DNA of 64,000 bases from positions 186,001 to 250,000 of the forward strand of contig CAVQVS010000003.1 in the NCBI GenBank assembly GCA_963717215.1. Reading direction: 5' to 3'. Positions 28,488 to 37,871 of this stretch are shown one piece after another. Origin of the DNA: Roseiarcus sp963717215 (GTDB taxonomy: Bacteria; Pseudomonadota; Alphaproteobacteria; Rhizobiales; Beijerinckiaceae). Each line of letters begins with the position of its first letter. The stretch's first letter is position 1. Under the pieces are notes generated by a model. The model was not told where the DNA came from, ran no database searches, and saw only the letters and a list, made by a program, of their open reading frames with translations. A program made the position numbers and the translations under genes.

Positions 28488-29255
28488 ATTCCCGCTCCCT
28501 TTCAGTTCGAGGGCAAAGTCGCGGTCGTGACCGGGGGGGCCACGGGAATAGGCTTTGCGATCGCCCGCGCCTTCGCCCGTGAGGGCGCGCGGGTCGCGAT
28601 CGCCGGACGCACCGCAGCGACGCTGACCCACGCGGCGAGCGCGATCGAGGAGGAATGTGGACAGTCGGTTTTGGCCGTTCCCGCCGACGTCGCGGCGGCC
28701 GCCGACTGCGAGCGGCTGATCGCGACCACCGTCGATAAGTTTGGGGCGGTCGACATCCTTGTCAACAACGCGGCGCGCTTCGCCGTTTTGCCGCTGATCG
28801 ACGCGGACGGCGCCGAGGCGGCCCGGTTTTTCGCCGTCAACGCTATTGGCCCTGTCAACGCCGCGCGGGCGTTCGCGCGTTGGGCAATCGATCACAAACG
28901 TGGCGGCGCCATCGTCAATGTCAGCAGCATTGCGGCCGGCCGACCGGCGCCGGGCCTTGGTCTCTATTCCGCGACAAAGGCGGCGCTCGACAGCCTGACC
29001 CGAACCATGGCGGTCGAATGGGCGGGGAACGGGCTGCGGGTCAATGCGGTCGCGCCGGGGCATGTCGCGACCGAGGGCGTGCTCGCGGACTTCAAAACGC
29101 AACGCCTTGACGAAAAAGTAGTGCTGGCGCGCATTCCCGCTGGCCGCATCGCCGACGGCGACGACGTTGCTGACGCCGTCGTTTTTCTGTGCAGCGACCG
29201 CGCGCGCCACATCCTGGGTCAGGTGCTCAACGTTGACGGCGGGGAAAGCTTCTAG
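28488..29255 (+). CDS. SDR family oxidoreductase, probable non-standard start
   Basis: Classical SDR of about 250 residues with FEGKVAVVTGGATGIG, NNAARFA, a serine region (NVSSIAAG), YSATKAALDS and the C-terminal QVLNVDGGESF. The first standard start codon, GTG 28527, lies inside the glycine motif and would delete the first beta strand, which is clearly encoded upstream. The only upstream in-frame initiator-like codon after the phhB stop is ATT at 28488, giving 255 residues. Either a rare ATT start or a small indel is implied. Immediately downstream of phhB; substrate unknown. Confidence 0.82.
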   Translation: MPAPFQFEGKVAVVTGGATGIGFAIARAFAREGARVAIAGRTAATLTHAASAIEEECGQSVLAVPADVAAAADCERLIATTVDKFGAVDILVNNAARFAVLPLIDADGAEAARFFAVNAIGPVNAARAFARWAIDHKRGGAIVNVSSIAAGRPAPGLGLYSATKAALDSLTRTMAVEWAGNGLRVNAVAPGHVATEGVLADFKTQRLDEKVVLARIPAGRIADGDDVADAVVFLCSDRARHILGQVLNVDGGESF

Positions 29256-29282
29256 CCCGGGCTCGACTACCGCTAGGCGTGA

Positions 29283-29474
29283 TCAATAACGACCGAGCTC
29301 GTCCTCGCTCTTTGCCGGCGCATCCTGGCAGCTCCAGGCCTCGAGCGAACACACCCACACCGTCGCGGATAGGGCTGCGCCAACGAACAGGATCTGCTGG
29401 TACAAGGCCCAGTCGATCGCGATGAGGACACAGAGCAGGGTTGCCACAAAGGAAATCGGCAGGATCGGGGACAT
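29283..29474 (-). CDS. small membrane protein, paralogue 1
   Basis: About 63 residues from MSPILPIS, with one or two hydrophobic helices and an acidic, Cys-containing tail (EAWSCQDAP). It is clearly related to the protein at 29706-29912: shared MSPILPIS start, central (L/Y)xQQ(I/L)xFVGAA(L/V)SAT, and CS(L/F)EAWS. The frame extends upstream to 29555, but similarity begins at 29474. No known family recognised. Confidence 0.6.
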   Translation of the reverse strand: MSPILPISFVATLLCVLIAIDWALYQQILFVGAALSATVWVCSLEAWSCQDAPAKSEDELGRY

Positions 29475-29705
29475 ATCGTGACCCAAGTACGGCAAGACTT
29501 GGCGCTGTTCGCCATATTCGCCCAACCGCGGCCGAATGGGTTTGTTCCGGCGCATGCGATGAAAAAATTGGGGAAAAGTTTACCTTGTTCTCACGTGCAG
29601 TTTGGATCCCACACCAAGCGCTCGCACGACCTTTATTGCGCTTTAGCGGCGTAGCCTGGCTCCGCCGGCCGGTCTCTTATCGAACGCGGCTGCAACGGCA
29701 GTCTG

Positions 29706-29912
29706 TCAATGCCCCGAGGGGTTGCGCAGCCGGGTCTCGTCGTCGCTGCGCACCGGGATCTCGCGCGCGCTCCATGCCTCAAACGAGCACACGAGGATCG
29801 TCGCGGAGACCGCCGCGCCGACGAACATGAGCTGCTGAAACAGCACGCCTTCGACCGCCCCGAAAGCGCAAAGCACGGTGAGCAGAAACGAAATCGGGAG
29901 GATTGGAGACAT
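29706..29912 (-). CDS. small membrane protein, paralogue 2
   Basis: About 68 residues, hydrophobic, related along its whole length to the protein at 29283-29474; conserved residues run from MSPILPIS to CSFEAWS. Two copies on the same strand with about 230 bases between them suggest tandem duplication followed by divergence, and purifying constraint on the protein. The 300 bases upstream (29913-30211) show no gene or clear motif. Function unknown. Confidence 0.6.
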   Translation of the reverse strand: MSPILPISFLLTVLCAFGAVEGVLFQQLMFVGAAVSATILVCSFEAWSAREIPVRSDDETRLRNPSGH

Positions 29913-30211
29913 TTTCGTCAGGCCCTTGAGCGACAAGCCCGCCTGCTTGTTGCATCTGGCGTTCAAAACGCGGCCCTACGTTTTCAGTTCCCGGTGTCAA
30001 CCCAAGCGCGCGAATTTGTGAACGCGTTCATGCGTCGACCGTCGGATCGGCCCTCGCTCGCAACGCCGACGGTCTCGCGGGGCAGCGGCGGATCAGCGAG
30101 GCGCCGCCCGTTGGAGTCCAAACCAGACTCGCCTATACAGATGTCAACAACCAACATTGCTGGAGAAGCGCCTGCAAGCGGCCACGGTTCTCAGCAAATC
30201 GGGCGACACAT

Positions 30212-31006
30212 ATGAGAACCATCAAAGAGCCGATGAACGGCAAGGACTATGAAAAAGCGCTCCGCGAGCTGCAGGTCGACCTCTGCGCGTTGCAGGAATG
30301 GGTCAAGCACAAGGGCTTGCGCGTGGTCGTCGTGTTCGAGGGACGCGACGCCGCCGGCAAGGGCGGGACGATCAAGGCGCTCACCGAGCGGGTGAGCCCC
30401 CGCGTGTTCCGGGTCACGGCGCTGCCCGCGCCGTCGGACCGCGAGAAATCGCAGCTCTACCTGCAGCGCTACGTGGCCCATCTTCCGGCCGCGGGCGAAA
30501 TCGTGATCTTCGACCGCAGCTGGTACAACCGGGCCGGGGTCGAATATGTGATGGGCTTCTGCACCAAAGCGCAGCACACCCGCTTCCTCGTGCTCTGCCC
30601 CCAGTTCGAGCATGCCATCGTCGACGACGGCATCATCCTCGTGAAGTTCTGGCTCGAGGTCAGCGACGAAGAGCAGGAGCGCCGCTTCAAGGCCCGCATC
30701 AAGGATCCGCTCCGGCAGTGGAAACTGAGCCCGATGGACCTCGCCTCGCGCAGCAAGTGGTATGAATACTCGCGCGCCCGCGACGTCATGCTGAAGACGA
30801 CTGACACGGATTTCGCACCCTGGATCATCGTGCCGTCCGACGATAAGAAGCGAGCGCGGCTCAACTGCATCCGCCACCTGCTCAAAGTCATTCCTCACAA
30901 GGACGCGCCCCGGGTCAAGATCAAGCTGCCCAAGCGCTCGACCAAGGGTGGCTATGACGACGTGGCTTCGCTCAAAGGCCTGCAATTCGTTGAGGAGACG
31001 GCCTGA
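30212..31006 (+). CDS. ppk2: polyphosphate kinase 2
   Basis: Cytoplasmic PPK2-family kinase that transfers phosphate between polyphosphate and nucleotides. The 264-residue length fits the one-domain class. Walker A is EGRDAAGKGGTIKA (about residues 43-56) and Walker B FDRSWYNRAGVE. The family lid stretch SPMDLASRSKWYEYSRARD is also present. Start may be ATG 30212 or 30233; neither has a strong ribosome site. The gene is isolated and convergent with the amidase. Confidence 0.95.
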   Translation: MRTIKEPMNGKDYEKALRELQVDLCALQEWVKHKGLRVVVVFEGRDAAGKGGTIKALTERVSPRVFRVTALPAPSDREKSQLYLQRYVAHLPAAGEIVIFDRSWYNRAGVEYVMGFCTKAQHTRFLVLCPQFEHAIVDDGIILVKFWLEVSDEEQERRFKARIKDPLRQWKLSPMDLASRSKWYEYSRARDVMLKTTDTDFAPWIIVPSDDKKRARLNCIRHLLKVIPHKDAPRVKIKLPKRSTKGGYDDVASLKGLQFVEETA

Positions 31007-31167
31007 CCGCGACACTGCCCAACCCTCATTCTGAGGCGCCGCCCAAGCGGGGCCTGGAAGAATGCTCCAGTTGGCGGCGGGATCGCCGCGAACTCACGCG
31101 TCCTTCGAGGCTGCTTTTGCGGCGCTTCAGGACGAGGAGGCGGGTGAACCTAAGCCAACAGCGCCGC

Positions 31168-32550
31168 TCAGCCCTGCTGCAGCAAAGCCAGCACGGCGCC
31201 GGCGGTCGAGAATAGCACGGCGTCGGCGTCGGCGAAGCCGAGCAACTGAAGCCCGAGTGGAAGGCCTTCGTCCTGAAGAAGGGGAAGCGAGAGCGCTGGA
31301 ACGCCGAGTATCGAGCCTGGAATCACGAACGCCGGATCTCCCGTCCAGTTGAGGCCGACCGGCGCCGCGCCCGGCGCCGAGAGGGTCACACAGGCGTCGG
31401 CTTCCTCCTCCAGCCCCTGGTATACAGCGCGCCGCCTTGCGCGCTCATGGATGGCGCGGCGATAGTCGTCGAGGCTCATCGCCTCGGCTCGGGCCGCAAG
31501 GTCTTGCATCGGCTGGCTGAGTTTGCTCGCGTCGCGCGCGCGGTAGGTGTTGAGCGGCCAGCGCGATTCCCAGGCGATGATGGTGTGGGAGAGCTCGCGT
31601 GCGTCGTGGATCGCGTCCTCGACCGCGGCGACTTTTTCGCTTTCGTGCCGCGACACGAGCATGACGCCGGCTGACTTGAGTTTCGCCGCTGCTTCTTGAA
31701 GCGCTTCCTTCGCGGATGCCGTCGCCACCGCCCAACCGTCGGTCTCCAGAATCGCGAGTCGGCGCGGTTTCAACGGGGCAGGGCAGATCTGCGGGCCGTA
31801 CAGGCCGGGATAGCCGGGATCTCCGCCGGCGCGGCGCGAGATCTCGTAGGCGACAGCCCAAGCCTCCGGCAGACTCGCGGCGATGGGTCCGTGCGTGCTC
31901 TGGGAAAGGGCGTCATGGGCGCCCCCGCGGTTGATCGCGCCGACCGTCGGCTTGAAGCCGAAGCAGCCGCAGAAGCTTGATGGCCGCACGATCGAGCCGA
32001 ACACTTGGGTGCCAATGCCAACGCTGATCGCGCCGACCGCGACCGCCGCGGCCGAGCCGCTGCTCGAGCCGCCGGGCGTGCGGGTCAGGTCCCACGGATT
32101 CTTGGTCGCGCGCGGCTGCATCCACGCGAACTCGGTCGTCACTGTCTTGCCGATGATGACGGCGCCGGCTTCACGCAAAGCCGCAACACTGGCTGCGTCG
32201 CGCTCGCTGCGGTGTCCGACGAACAGTGGCGAGCCGTGCTCGGTCGGCATGTCGATAGTTTCGATGATGTCCTTGATTCCGATCGGCATGCCGTCGATCG
32301 GCGACAGAGGCTTGCCGGAGCGCCAGCGCTCGGTCGAAGAATCCGCCGCCGCCCGCGCGCCGGCGAGATTGAGCGCGACGAACGCGCCGATCTTCGGCTC
32401 CCAAATGTCGATCTCGGCGATGCAGCGCTCGAGGAATGCGCGCGGCGAGTTTTTGGCGCTCGCGAAATCCGCCGTCGCCGGAAGAAATGCCTGCATCCGG
32501 GGCTGACCCGCATCAGGCGCGTTCATGGGCTCGCTTATGTGGCTCTGCAT
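31168..32550 (-). CDS. amidase (amidase-signature family)
   Basis: Amidase-signature hydrolase of about 450-460 residues. The Ser-cisSer-Lys triad is visible: Lys in GMPIGIKDIIET, the Gly/Ser-rich core TPGGSSSGSAAAVAVG and the nucleophile region FGSIVRPSSFCGCFGFKP. Sequence resembles GatA-like amidases of unknown specificity; a true GatA role is unlikely because gatB and gatC are absent. Start could be 32550 (MQSH) or 32526 (MNAP). Stand-alone gene with repeat copy B in its upstream region. Confidence 0.9.
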   Translation of the reverse strand: MQSHISEPMNAPDAGQPRMQAFLPATADFASAKNSPRAFLERCIAEIDIWEPKIGAFVALNLAGARAAADSSTERWRSGKPLSPIDGMPIGIKDIIETIDMPTEHGSPLFVGHRSERDAASVAALREAGAVIIGKTVTTEFAWMQPRATKNPWDLTRTPGGSSSGSAAAVAVGAISVGIGTQVFGSIVRPSSFCGCFGFKPTVGAINRGGAHDALSQSTHGPIAASLPEAWAVAYEISRRAGGDPGYPGLYGPQICPAPLKPRRLAILETDGWAVATASAKEALQEAAAKLKSAGVMLVSRHESEKVAAVEDAIHDARELSHTIIAWESRWPLNTYRARDASKLSQPMQDLAARAEAMSLDDYRRAIHERARRRAVYQGLEEEADACVTLSAPGAAPVGLNWTGDPAFVIPGSILGVPALSLPLLQDEGLPLGLQLLGFADADAVLFSTAGAVLALLQQG

Positions 32551-32603
32551 TGCGTCCGATCTCGGCTTCGCCTGGCGTCGGTATAGCGCGGCCCAACGGG
32601 GCC

Positions 32604-32690
32604 GTCATCGCGAGCGAAGCGATCCAGGGGGCCATAAGGCGCAGGACGTTCCCTGGGTTGCGTCGTCGCCTACCCTCCTCGCATGGGCAG
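32604..32690. repeat. dispersed intergenic repeat, copy B
   Basis: Starts GTCATCGCGAGCGAAGCGATCCAG and ends about 80 bases later with GGGTTGCGTCGTCGCC, the layout of copies A (27124) and C (42794). It sits between the divergent amidase and cyclase genes. Confidence 0.6.
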
Positions 32691-32827
32691 CCGGATGCGG
32701 CATTGCTTGGAGGTAGGCGCGAGAGACGAACGCAGATTTTTGCCGCTTCGCAGAGGATCTGCTAGCTTGCGCTCTTCGCTTGCCGCGATGTGTCGGATAA
32801 TTTGTCGCGCGGCCTTGGGAGGACGTC

Positions 32828-35800
32828 ATGGACGTCGCCACTTGGCTCCGAGGCCTCGGTCTTGAACGGCACGAGACCGTATTTCGCGACAACCTGATCG
32901 ACCTGGATGTCGTTCGCGAGCTGACCGAGAGCGACCTCGAAAAGCTCGGTCTGGCGCTCGGCGACCGTAAGCGCCTCCTGAAGGCGATCGCCAATCTGCC
33001 GGCGACAGGGCCGACGGCCGCGATCCCCATCGCCGCCCCCCGTGCGCGAGACAAAGCAGAGCGCCGTCCCGTGACCGTGATGTTCTGCGATCTGGTCGGA
33101 TCGACCAGCCTTGCCGCGACGCTCGACGCCGAGGATTGGCGCGACCTCGTCGGCGCCTATCTCGATGACGCCGCCAAGGCGATCGGCCAATATGGCGGCC
33201 ATGTCGCCAAGAAGCTCGGCGACGGGCTGATGGCGCTGTTCGGATTTCCGAGGGCGCAGGAGAATGACGCGGAACGCGCCGCGCGCGCGGGCCTGGCGAT
33301 CTTTCGCGCGCTCGAAGACTTGAACGCCGCGAACGCCGGGCGTGGACTCCCCGCGCTCGCCGCCCGCATCGGGCTCGATAGCGGTCCGGTCGTCGTGGAT
33401 TCCACCGGCGAGGTGTTTGGCGACGCGCCCAACCTCGCCGCTCGGGCGCAAGGCGCCGCCGAGCCGGGAACGATGCTCGTCACGGCGGCCGTGTGGCGAC
33501 AGGTCGCGGGCCTGTTCGTCGTCGAAGACAAAGGCCCGCATGAACTCAAGGGCGTTCCGGGCTCGCCGGTTCTGCATCGTATCCTGCGCCCCAGCGGCGG
33601 CGGTCGTCGCGCCGGCGCACGCATCCAGACGCCGCTCGTCGGGCGCGACGACGATCTCGGGGTCCTGATCAAGCGCTGGCAGCGGGCGCGAGGCGGCGAC
33701 GGGCAGTTCGTTCAGATCGTCGGCGAGCCCGGAATCGGCAAGTCCCGGCTCCTTGATGAGTTTCGCGGCCGGCTCGCGGAGACGCCCCATTCCTGGATCG
33801 AATGGACCGCCTCGCAACTGTTGCAGAACACGGCGCTGCATCCGCTGACCGAGTGGGGCAAGCAGCGGTTTGGCGCGGCCGAAGTCGCGCTGGAGAGGCG
33901 GCTTGCCGACCTCGAATCCTCGCTCACGCAGGTGAATCTCGATCCGGTCGAGTCTGCGCCCCTGCTCGCGCCCCTGCTCGACATTTCCGCCGCAACGATT
34001 GGCGCGCCTGAACTTCCGCCCGACGAACTGCGCCGCCGCCAGCTCGCGGCGATGGCCGCCTGGTTGCTTGCGGGAGCGCGCGCTCAGCCGCTCGTGCTCG
34101 CCTTCGAAGACCTGCACTGGGCCGACCCGACCTCGCTCGATCTCCTGAAGATGCTCGCCGAACGCGGCGCATCGGCGCCGCTTATGATCGTCGCCACGGC
34201 GCGCCCCGAATTTCGCGCGCCATGGGCGACGCGCTCGCACCATGGGATCATTTCGCTGGTTCCGCTCGATCGTCAGCAGGTGCGCCAGATGGTCGGCTCC
34301 ATTGCCGAGCTTTATGCGTTTTCCGCGGACGCACTCGAGGGTGTTGCGGTCCGCACCGGCGGTGTCCCGTTGTTCATCGAGGAAGTGACGCGGCTCATGC
34401 TCGAAGGCGGAGCGCAAGGGATTCCGCCGACTTTGCAGCAATCGCTCGCCGCGCGGCTCGATCGACTTGGCGATGCTCGCGAAGTCGCGCAGATGGGCGC
34501 GGTCGTGGGTCGGGAGTTCAGGTTCGGCCTCCTGCATGCGATCGCTGGGGCGCCGGAGACTGAACTCAGTCTCGCGCTTGAGAAGCTCGTCGACGCCGAC
34601 CTCCTGTTCGTCGACGGCGTCGTGCCTGATTCAACCTACCGTTTCAAGCACGCGCTGATTCAAGAAGCTGCGTATGAAAGCATGCTGCGGAGCAGGCGTT
34701 GCGAAATTCATGCTGAGATCGCGGAAGCCCTCGTGCGCTTGCAGCCGGCGATCGTGGAAACGGCGCCGGAAACGGTCGCGACGCATCTGGCGCGCGCAGG
34801 CGACAAGGCGGGAGCCGCGGAATACTGGCAAAAAGCCGGGCAGCTCGCACAGAGAAACTCCGCCTATCGGGAGGCGATCGGCGCCTATCAAAGCGCTTTA
34901 CAGCACATGAGTAAACAGGATCGAGCGTTCGTCGACGTCAACCGAGCCATCGCCTCGGTGTATTTTGCCGCAGGCGAGCACGAGTTGAATCTCAAGCACC
35001 TTGAGGAGGCTGTCTCGGCCGCCGACGCAAGCGGCGATCCGGTCACGATGACCGAGATCGCGATGCAACAATGTCATGTACTCAGTCAGTACGGCGGTGA
35101 TCCCAGGCAGGCGATTCATGTCGGCCGCCGAGCTCTCGAATCGGCCGCTCGCCTGGAGGACGAGGCGCTCGCCTATGGCGCGAGATTCGCTTTGGGGCAC
35201 GCCTGCTGGATCGGCGGAGACTATGGCAGCGTGATCGAGCTTCTGTCAGCCAATCTTCCAGAGAACATGCGCGATCCGACGCAGATCCGCGACTTCGGGA
35301 CTGCGGGCTCGTTGCTCCTGGATTCGATGTTGATTCTTGCGCATACGCTTGCCCATCGCGGCGATTTTGATCGAGCCTTCGCGATCCTGGAGCGTGCGGG
35401 GGGCCTTCCGCAAAAGAATGCTTTCGATTCCAGCATACTCAAAAATCATCACGCTCGCGCGCATTTGTTTCGCGGCGACGCGGATTCGGCGGCCCCTCTA
35501 TTGCAAGCAGCGATAGAGCAGGCGACCCGAGATGGGGTCGCGTTTACTCTGCCCTGGCATCAGGCCTTGCTAGGCTACGCTTTCGCGCTCAAAGGCGAAT
35601 TTGAAACCGCCCTTCCGCTGCTCGAAACCGCTCTCGAAAGGTCGCTCGAGATCCATCTGCCATATCTCACGTCATCGACGGGCGCCCGCCTCGGCGAGAC
35701 GCTCGCGCCCCGGGAGCCTAAGCGAGCCCTCGACGTCGCCGAGACCGCGCTTGGGGTTGCCAGGACAAGCGGACATCGCGCGATCGAAGCGGAACTGCTT

Positions 35801-36043
35801 CGAGTCAAAGCGTCAGCGTTGCTCGGCATCGACTCCGAGGCTGCCGAAGCCGCAGCGAACAACGGGTATGCGCTTGCGCAGGAATTGGGTCTTGGCCCAG
35901 AACAGGCCCACGGCTTGCGTACTCTTGGCGACATCATGGCCGCCAAGGGCGATCAGATGAAGGCCGATGAGCTTCACGGCCTTGCGCGCGCCAAATATCG
36001 AAGCCTCGGCATGTCGCACTGGGCCGAAGCGCCCTGGCGATGA
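32828..36043 (+). CDS. SAM domain - class III nucleotide cyclase - AAA ATPase - TPR protein
   Basis: Large cytoplasmic signalling protein, 1,071 residues. Residues about 3-58 form a SAM domain (VATWLRGLGLERHETVF; LTESDLEKLGLALGDR). Residues 78-260 are a class III cyclase with both metal aspartates (MFCDLVGSTS; KKLGDGLMALFG) and the GDAPNLAARAQ motif providing transition-state Asn and Arg, so it may be active. Residues 275-600 form an ATPase with Walker A GEPGIGKSRL and Walker B-like FEDLHWADPTS. The remainder is TPR-like helical repeats. This layout is typical of a stand-alone proteobacterial cyclase family of unknown input. Start ATG follows GGGAGG. Confidence 0.9.
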   Translation: MDVATWLRGLGLERHETVFRDNLIDLDVVRELTESDLEKLGLALGDRKRLLKAIANLPATGPTAAIPIAAPRARDKAERRPVTVMFCDLVGSTSLAATLDAEDWRDLVGAYLDDAAKAIGQYGGHVAKKLGDGLMALFGFPRAQENDAERAARAGLAIFRALEDLNAANAGRGLPALAARIGLDSGPVVVDSTGEVFGDAPNLAARAQGAAEPGTMLVTAAVWRQVAGLFVVEDKGPHELKGVPGSPVLHRILRPSGGGRRAGARIQTPLVGRDDDLGVLIKRWQRARGGDGQFVQIVGEPGIGKSRLLDEFRGRLAETPHSWIEWTASQLLQNTALHPLTEWGKQRFGAAEVALERRLADLESSLTQVNLDPVESAPLLAPLLDISAATIGAPELPPDELRRRQLAAMAAWLLAGARAQPLVLAFEDLHWADPTSLDLLKMLAERGASAPLMIVATARPEFRAPWATRSHHGIISLVPLDRQQVRQMVGSIAELYAFSADALEGVAVRTGGVPLFIEEVTRLMLEGGAQGIPPTLQQSLAARLDRLGDAREVAQMGAVVGREFRFGLLHAIAGAPETELSLALEKLVDADLLFVDGVVPDSTYRFKHALIQEAAYESMLRSRRCEIHAEIAEALVRLQPAIVETAPETVATHLARAGDKAGAAEYWQKAGQLAQRNSAYREAIGAYQSALQHMSKQDRAFVDVNRAIASVYFAAGEHELNLKHLEEAVSAADASGDPVTMTEIAMQQCHVLSQYGGDPRQAIHVGRRALESAARLEDEALAYGARFALGHACWIGGDYGSVIELLSANLPENMRDPTQIRDFGTAGSLLLDSMLILAHTLAHRGDFDRAFAILERAGGLPQKNAFDSSILKNHHARAHLFRGDADSAAPLLQAAIEQATRDGVAFTLPWHQALLGYAFALKGEFETALPLLETALERSLEIHLPYLTSSTGARLGETLAPREPKRALDVAETALGVARTSGHRAIEAELLRVKASALLGIDSEAAEAAANNGYALAQELGLGPEQAHGLRTLGDIMAAKGDQMKADELHGLARAKYRSLGMSHWAEAPWR

Positions 36044-36307
36044 CAAGGCGGCCTGGCGCTTCGTGGACCGTCCGTCAATAGGCTGAACTTGGGCGGCAAG
36101 GGCTCAGCACGCCAAGAGGGGAATATTCATATCGACGCGTCTCAAACTCGCCGCCGCGCGGCCCCAAGGGACGAGGCAAAGGAGAGGGGTAACCCGGCCA
36201 AGGGCAAAAGGCTAGGAACTTCCTGCGCACCATGTTAGGCAGCCGCGCCATGCAGCGGATGCGAATCTTGCGCCTTCCGCCCGCTCAATCCACATAGAGG
36301 CATGGCG

Positions 36308-37801
36308 ATGGCGGTGATTGAACCCAATTCTATTCCTGAAGGCCTTGCGTTCGACGATGTCCTGCTGCGTCCGGGCCTGAGCGCCGTGATGCCAAGCGCG
36401 ACGAATATCGGAACGCAGCTCACGCGGGCGATTCGCCTGAATCTGCCGATCATCTCGGCCGCGATGGACACGGTCACCGAGGCGAGGCTCGCCATCGCCA
36501 TGGCGGAAGCGGGCGGGATCGGCGTCATCCACCGCAATCTTGCACCCGCAGATCAGGCGGAAGAGGTGCGTAAGGTCAAGCGCTTCGAAAGCGGCATGGT
36601 GGTCGATCCGATCACGATCTTTCCCGACGCCACGCTCGCCGACGCGCTCGCCCTCATGCGTCGAGCGTCGATCTCCGGCATTCCGGTGGTCGAGCGCGGA
36701 GCGGACGGAAAGCCTGCGAAGCTCCTCGGCATACTCACCAACCGCGACGTTCGCTTCGCCGACGATCCGCTCCAGCCGGTGACGGACCTCATGACCCGCA
36801 AGGTGGTGACCGTCGGCGAGGGGGTGAACCACGAAGAGGCCCGCCGGCTCCTGCATATTCACCGCATCGAGAAACTTGTGGTCGTCGACGATGCGCAACG
36901 CTGCGTTGGGCTCATCACCGTCAAGGATATCGAGAAGGCGACCACGCATCCCAACGCCGCGAAGGATGGCGACGGGCGCCTGCGCGTCGCCGCCGCCACC
37001 ACGGTCGGCGACAAGGGATTCGAGCGCGCCGAAATGCTGATGGCCGCGGGCGTCGACTGCCTCGTCGTCGACACCGCGCACGGCCATTCCGAACTGGTCC
37101 TCGCCCAAGTCCGGCGTATCCAGCGCGCGACCAACAAAGTCTCGGTCATCGCGGGCAATGTGGCGACGCGCGAGGGGGCGCAGGCGCTGATCGACGCCGG
37201 CGCGGACGCGATCAAGGTCGGCATCGGGCCGGGCTCGATCTGCACCACCCGGATCGTCGCGGGCGTCGGCGTGCCGCAACTGACGGCGATCCTCGAAGCC
37301 GCGGAGGCCGCGCGCGCCTCCGGCGTGCCGGTGATCGGCGACGGCGGGGTGAAATATTCCGGCGACCTCGCCAAGGCGATCGCGGGCGGGGCGGACAGCG
37401 TGATGATCGGCTCGCTGCTCGCCGGCACCGACGAGAGCCCGGGCGAAGTTTTCCTCTACCAGGGACGCTCGTACAAGAGCTACCGCGGCATGGGCTCGCT
37501 TGGCGCAATGGCGCAAGGCTCCGCCGATCGCTACTTCCAGCAGGATGTGAAGGATTTGGTGAAGCTCGTGCCCGAAGGGGTGGAGGGCCAAGTGCCCTAT
37601 CGGGGCCCGACGGCCGCGATCGTGCATCAGCTCGCCGGGGGCTTGCGCGCGGCGATGGGCTATGTCGGCGCGGAGACCATCCCCGAGTTCCAGGACAAGG
37701 CGCGCTTCATGCGCATCACCAGCGCCGGTCTTCGCGAGAGCCACGTCCACGACGTCGCCATCACCCGCGAGAGCCCGAACTATCACCCGTCAGGAGCGTG
37801 A
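36308..37801 (+). CDS. guaB: IMP dehydrogenase
   Basis: NAD-dependent oxidation of IMP to XMP, first committed step of GMP synthesis. The product is 497 residues with FDDVLLRPGLS at the start, tandem CBS domains (about 95-205), the catalytic loop GPGSICTTRIVAGVGVPQ with active Cys, and the flap region YRGMGSLGAMAQGSADRY. ATG 36308 lies seven bases after AGAGG and is preferred over the ATG at 36302. The 264-base upstream region has no evident gene. Confidence 0.97.
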   Translation: MAVIEPNSIPEGLAFDDVLLRPGLSAVMPSATNIGTQLTRAIRLNLPIISAAMDTVTEARLAIAMAEAGGIGVIHRNLAPADQAEEVRKVKRFESGMVVDPITIFPDATLADALALMRRASISGIPVVERGADGKPAKLLGILTNRDVRFADDPLQPVTDLMTRKVVTVGEGVNHEEARRLLHIHRIEKLVVVDDAQRCVGLITVKDIEKATTHPNAAKDGDGRLRVAAATTVGDKGFERAEMLMAAGVDCLVVDTAHGHSELVLAQVRRIQRATNKVSVIAGNVATREGAQALIDAGADAIKVGIGPGSICTTRIVAGVGVPQLTAILEAAEAARASGVPVIGDGGVKYSGDLAKAIAGGADSVMIGSLLAGTDESPGEVFLYQGRSYKSYRGMGSLGAMAQGSADRYFQQDVKDLVKLVPEGVEGQVPYRGPTAAIVHQLAGGLRAAMGYVGAETIPEFQDKARFMRITSAGLRESHVHDVAITRESPNYHPSGA

Positions 37802-37871
37802 GGGAAAAGGAAACATTGCCTTGTGGCGCTTGTCGATAGCGCCGGGTCGGTTTCGAACCAAGATGAGTTGG

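Noticed and set aside
32762..34537. Minus-strand open frame of about 590 codons
   Set aside because: Antisense to the cyclase/ATPase gene; no motif content.
36212..37786. Long minus-strand open frame of about 520 codons
   Set aside because: Antisense to guaB, no recognisable domains; typical spurious frame in GC-rich DNA.
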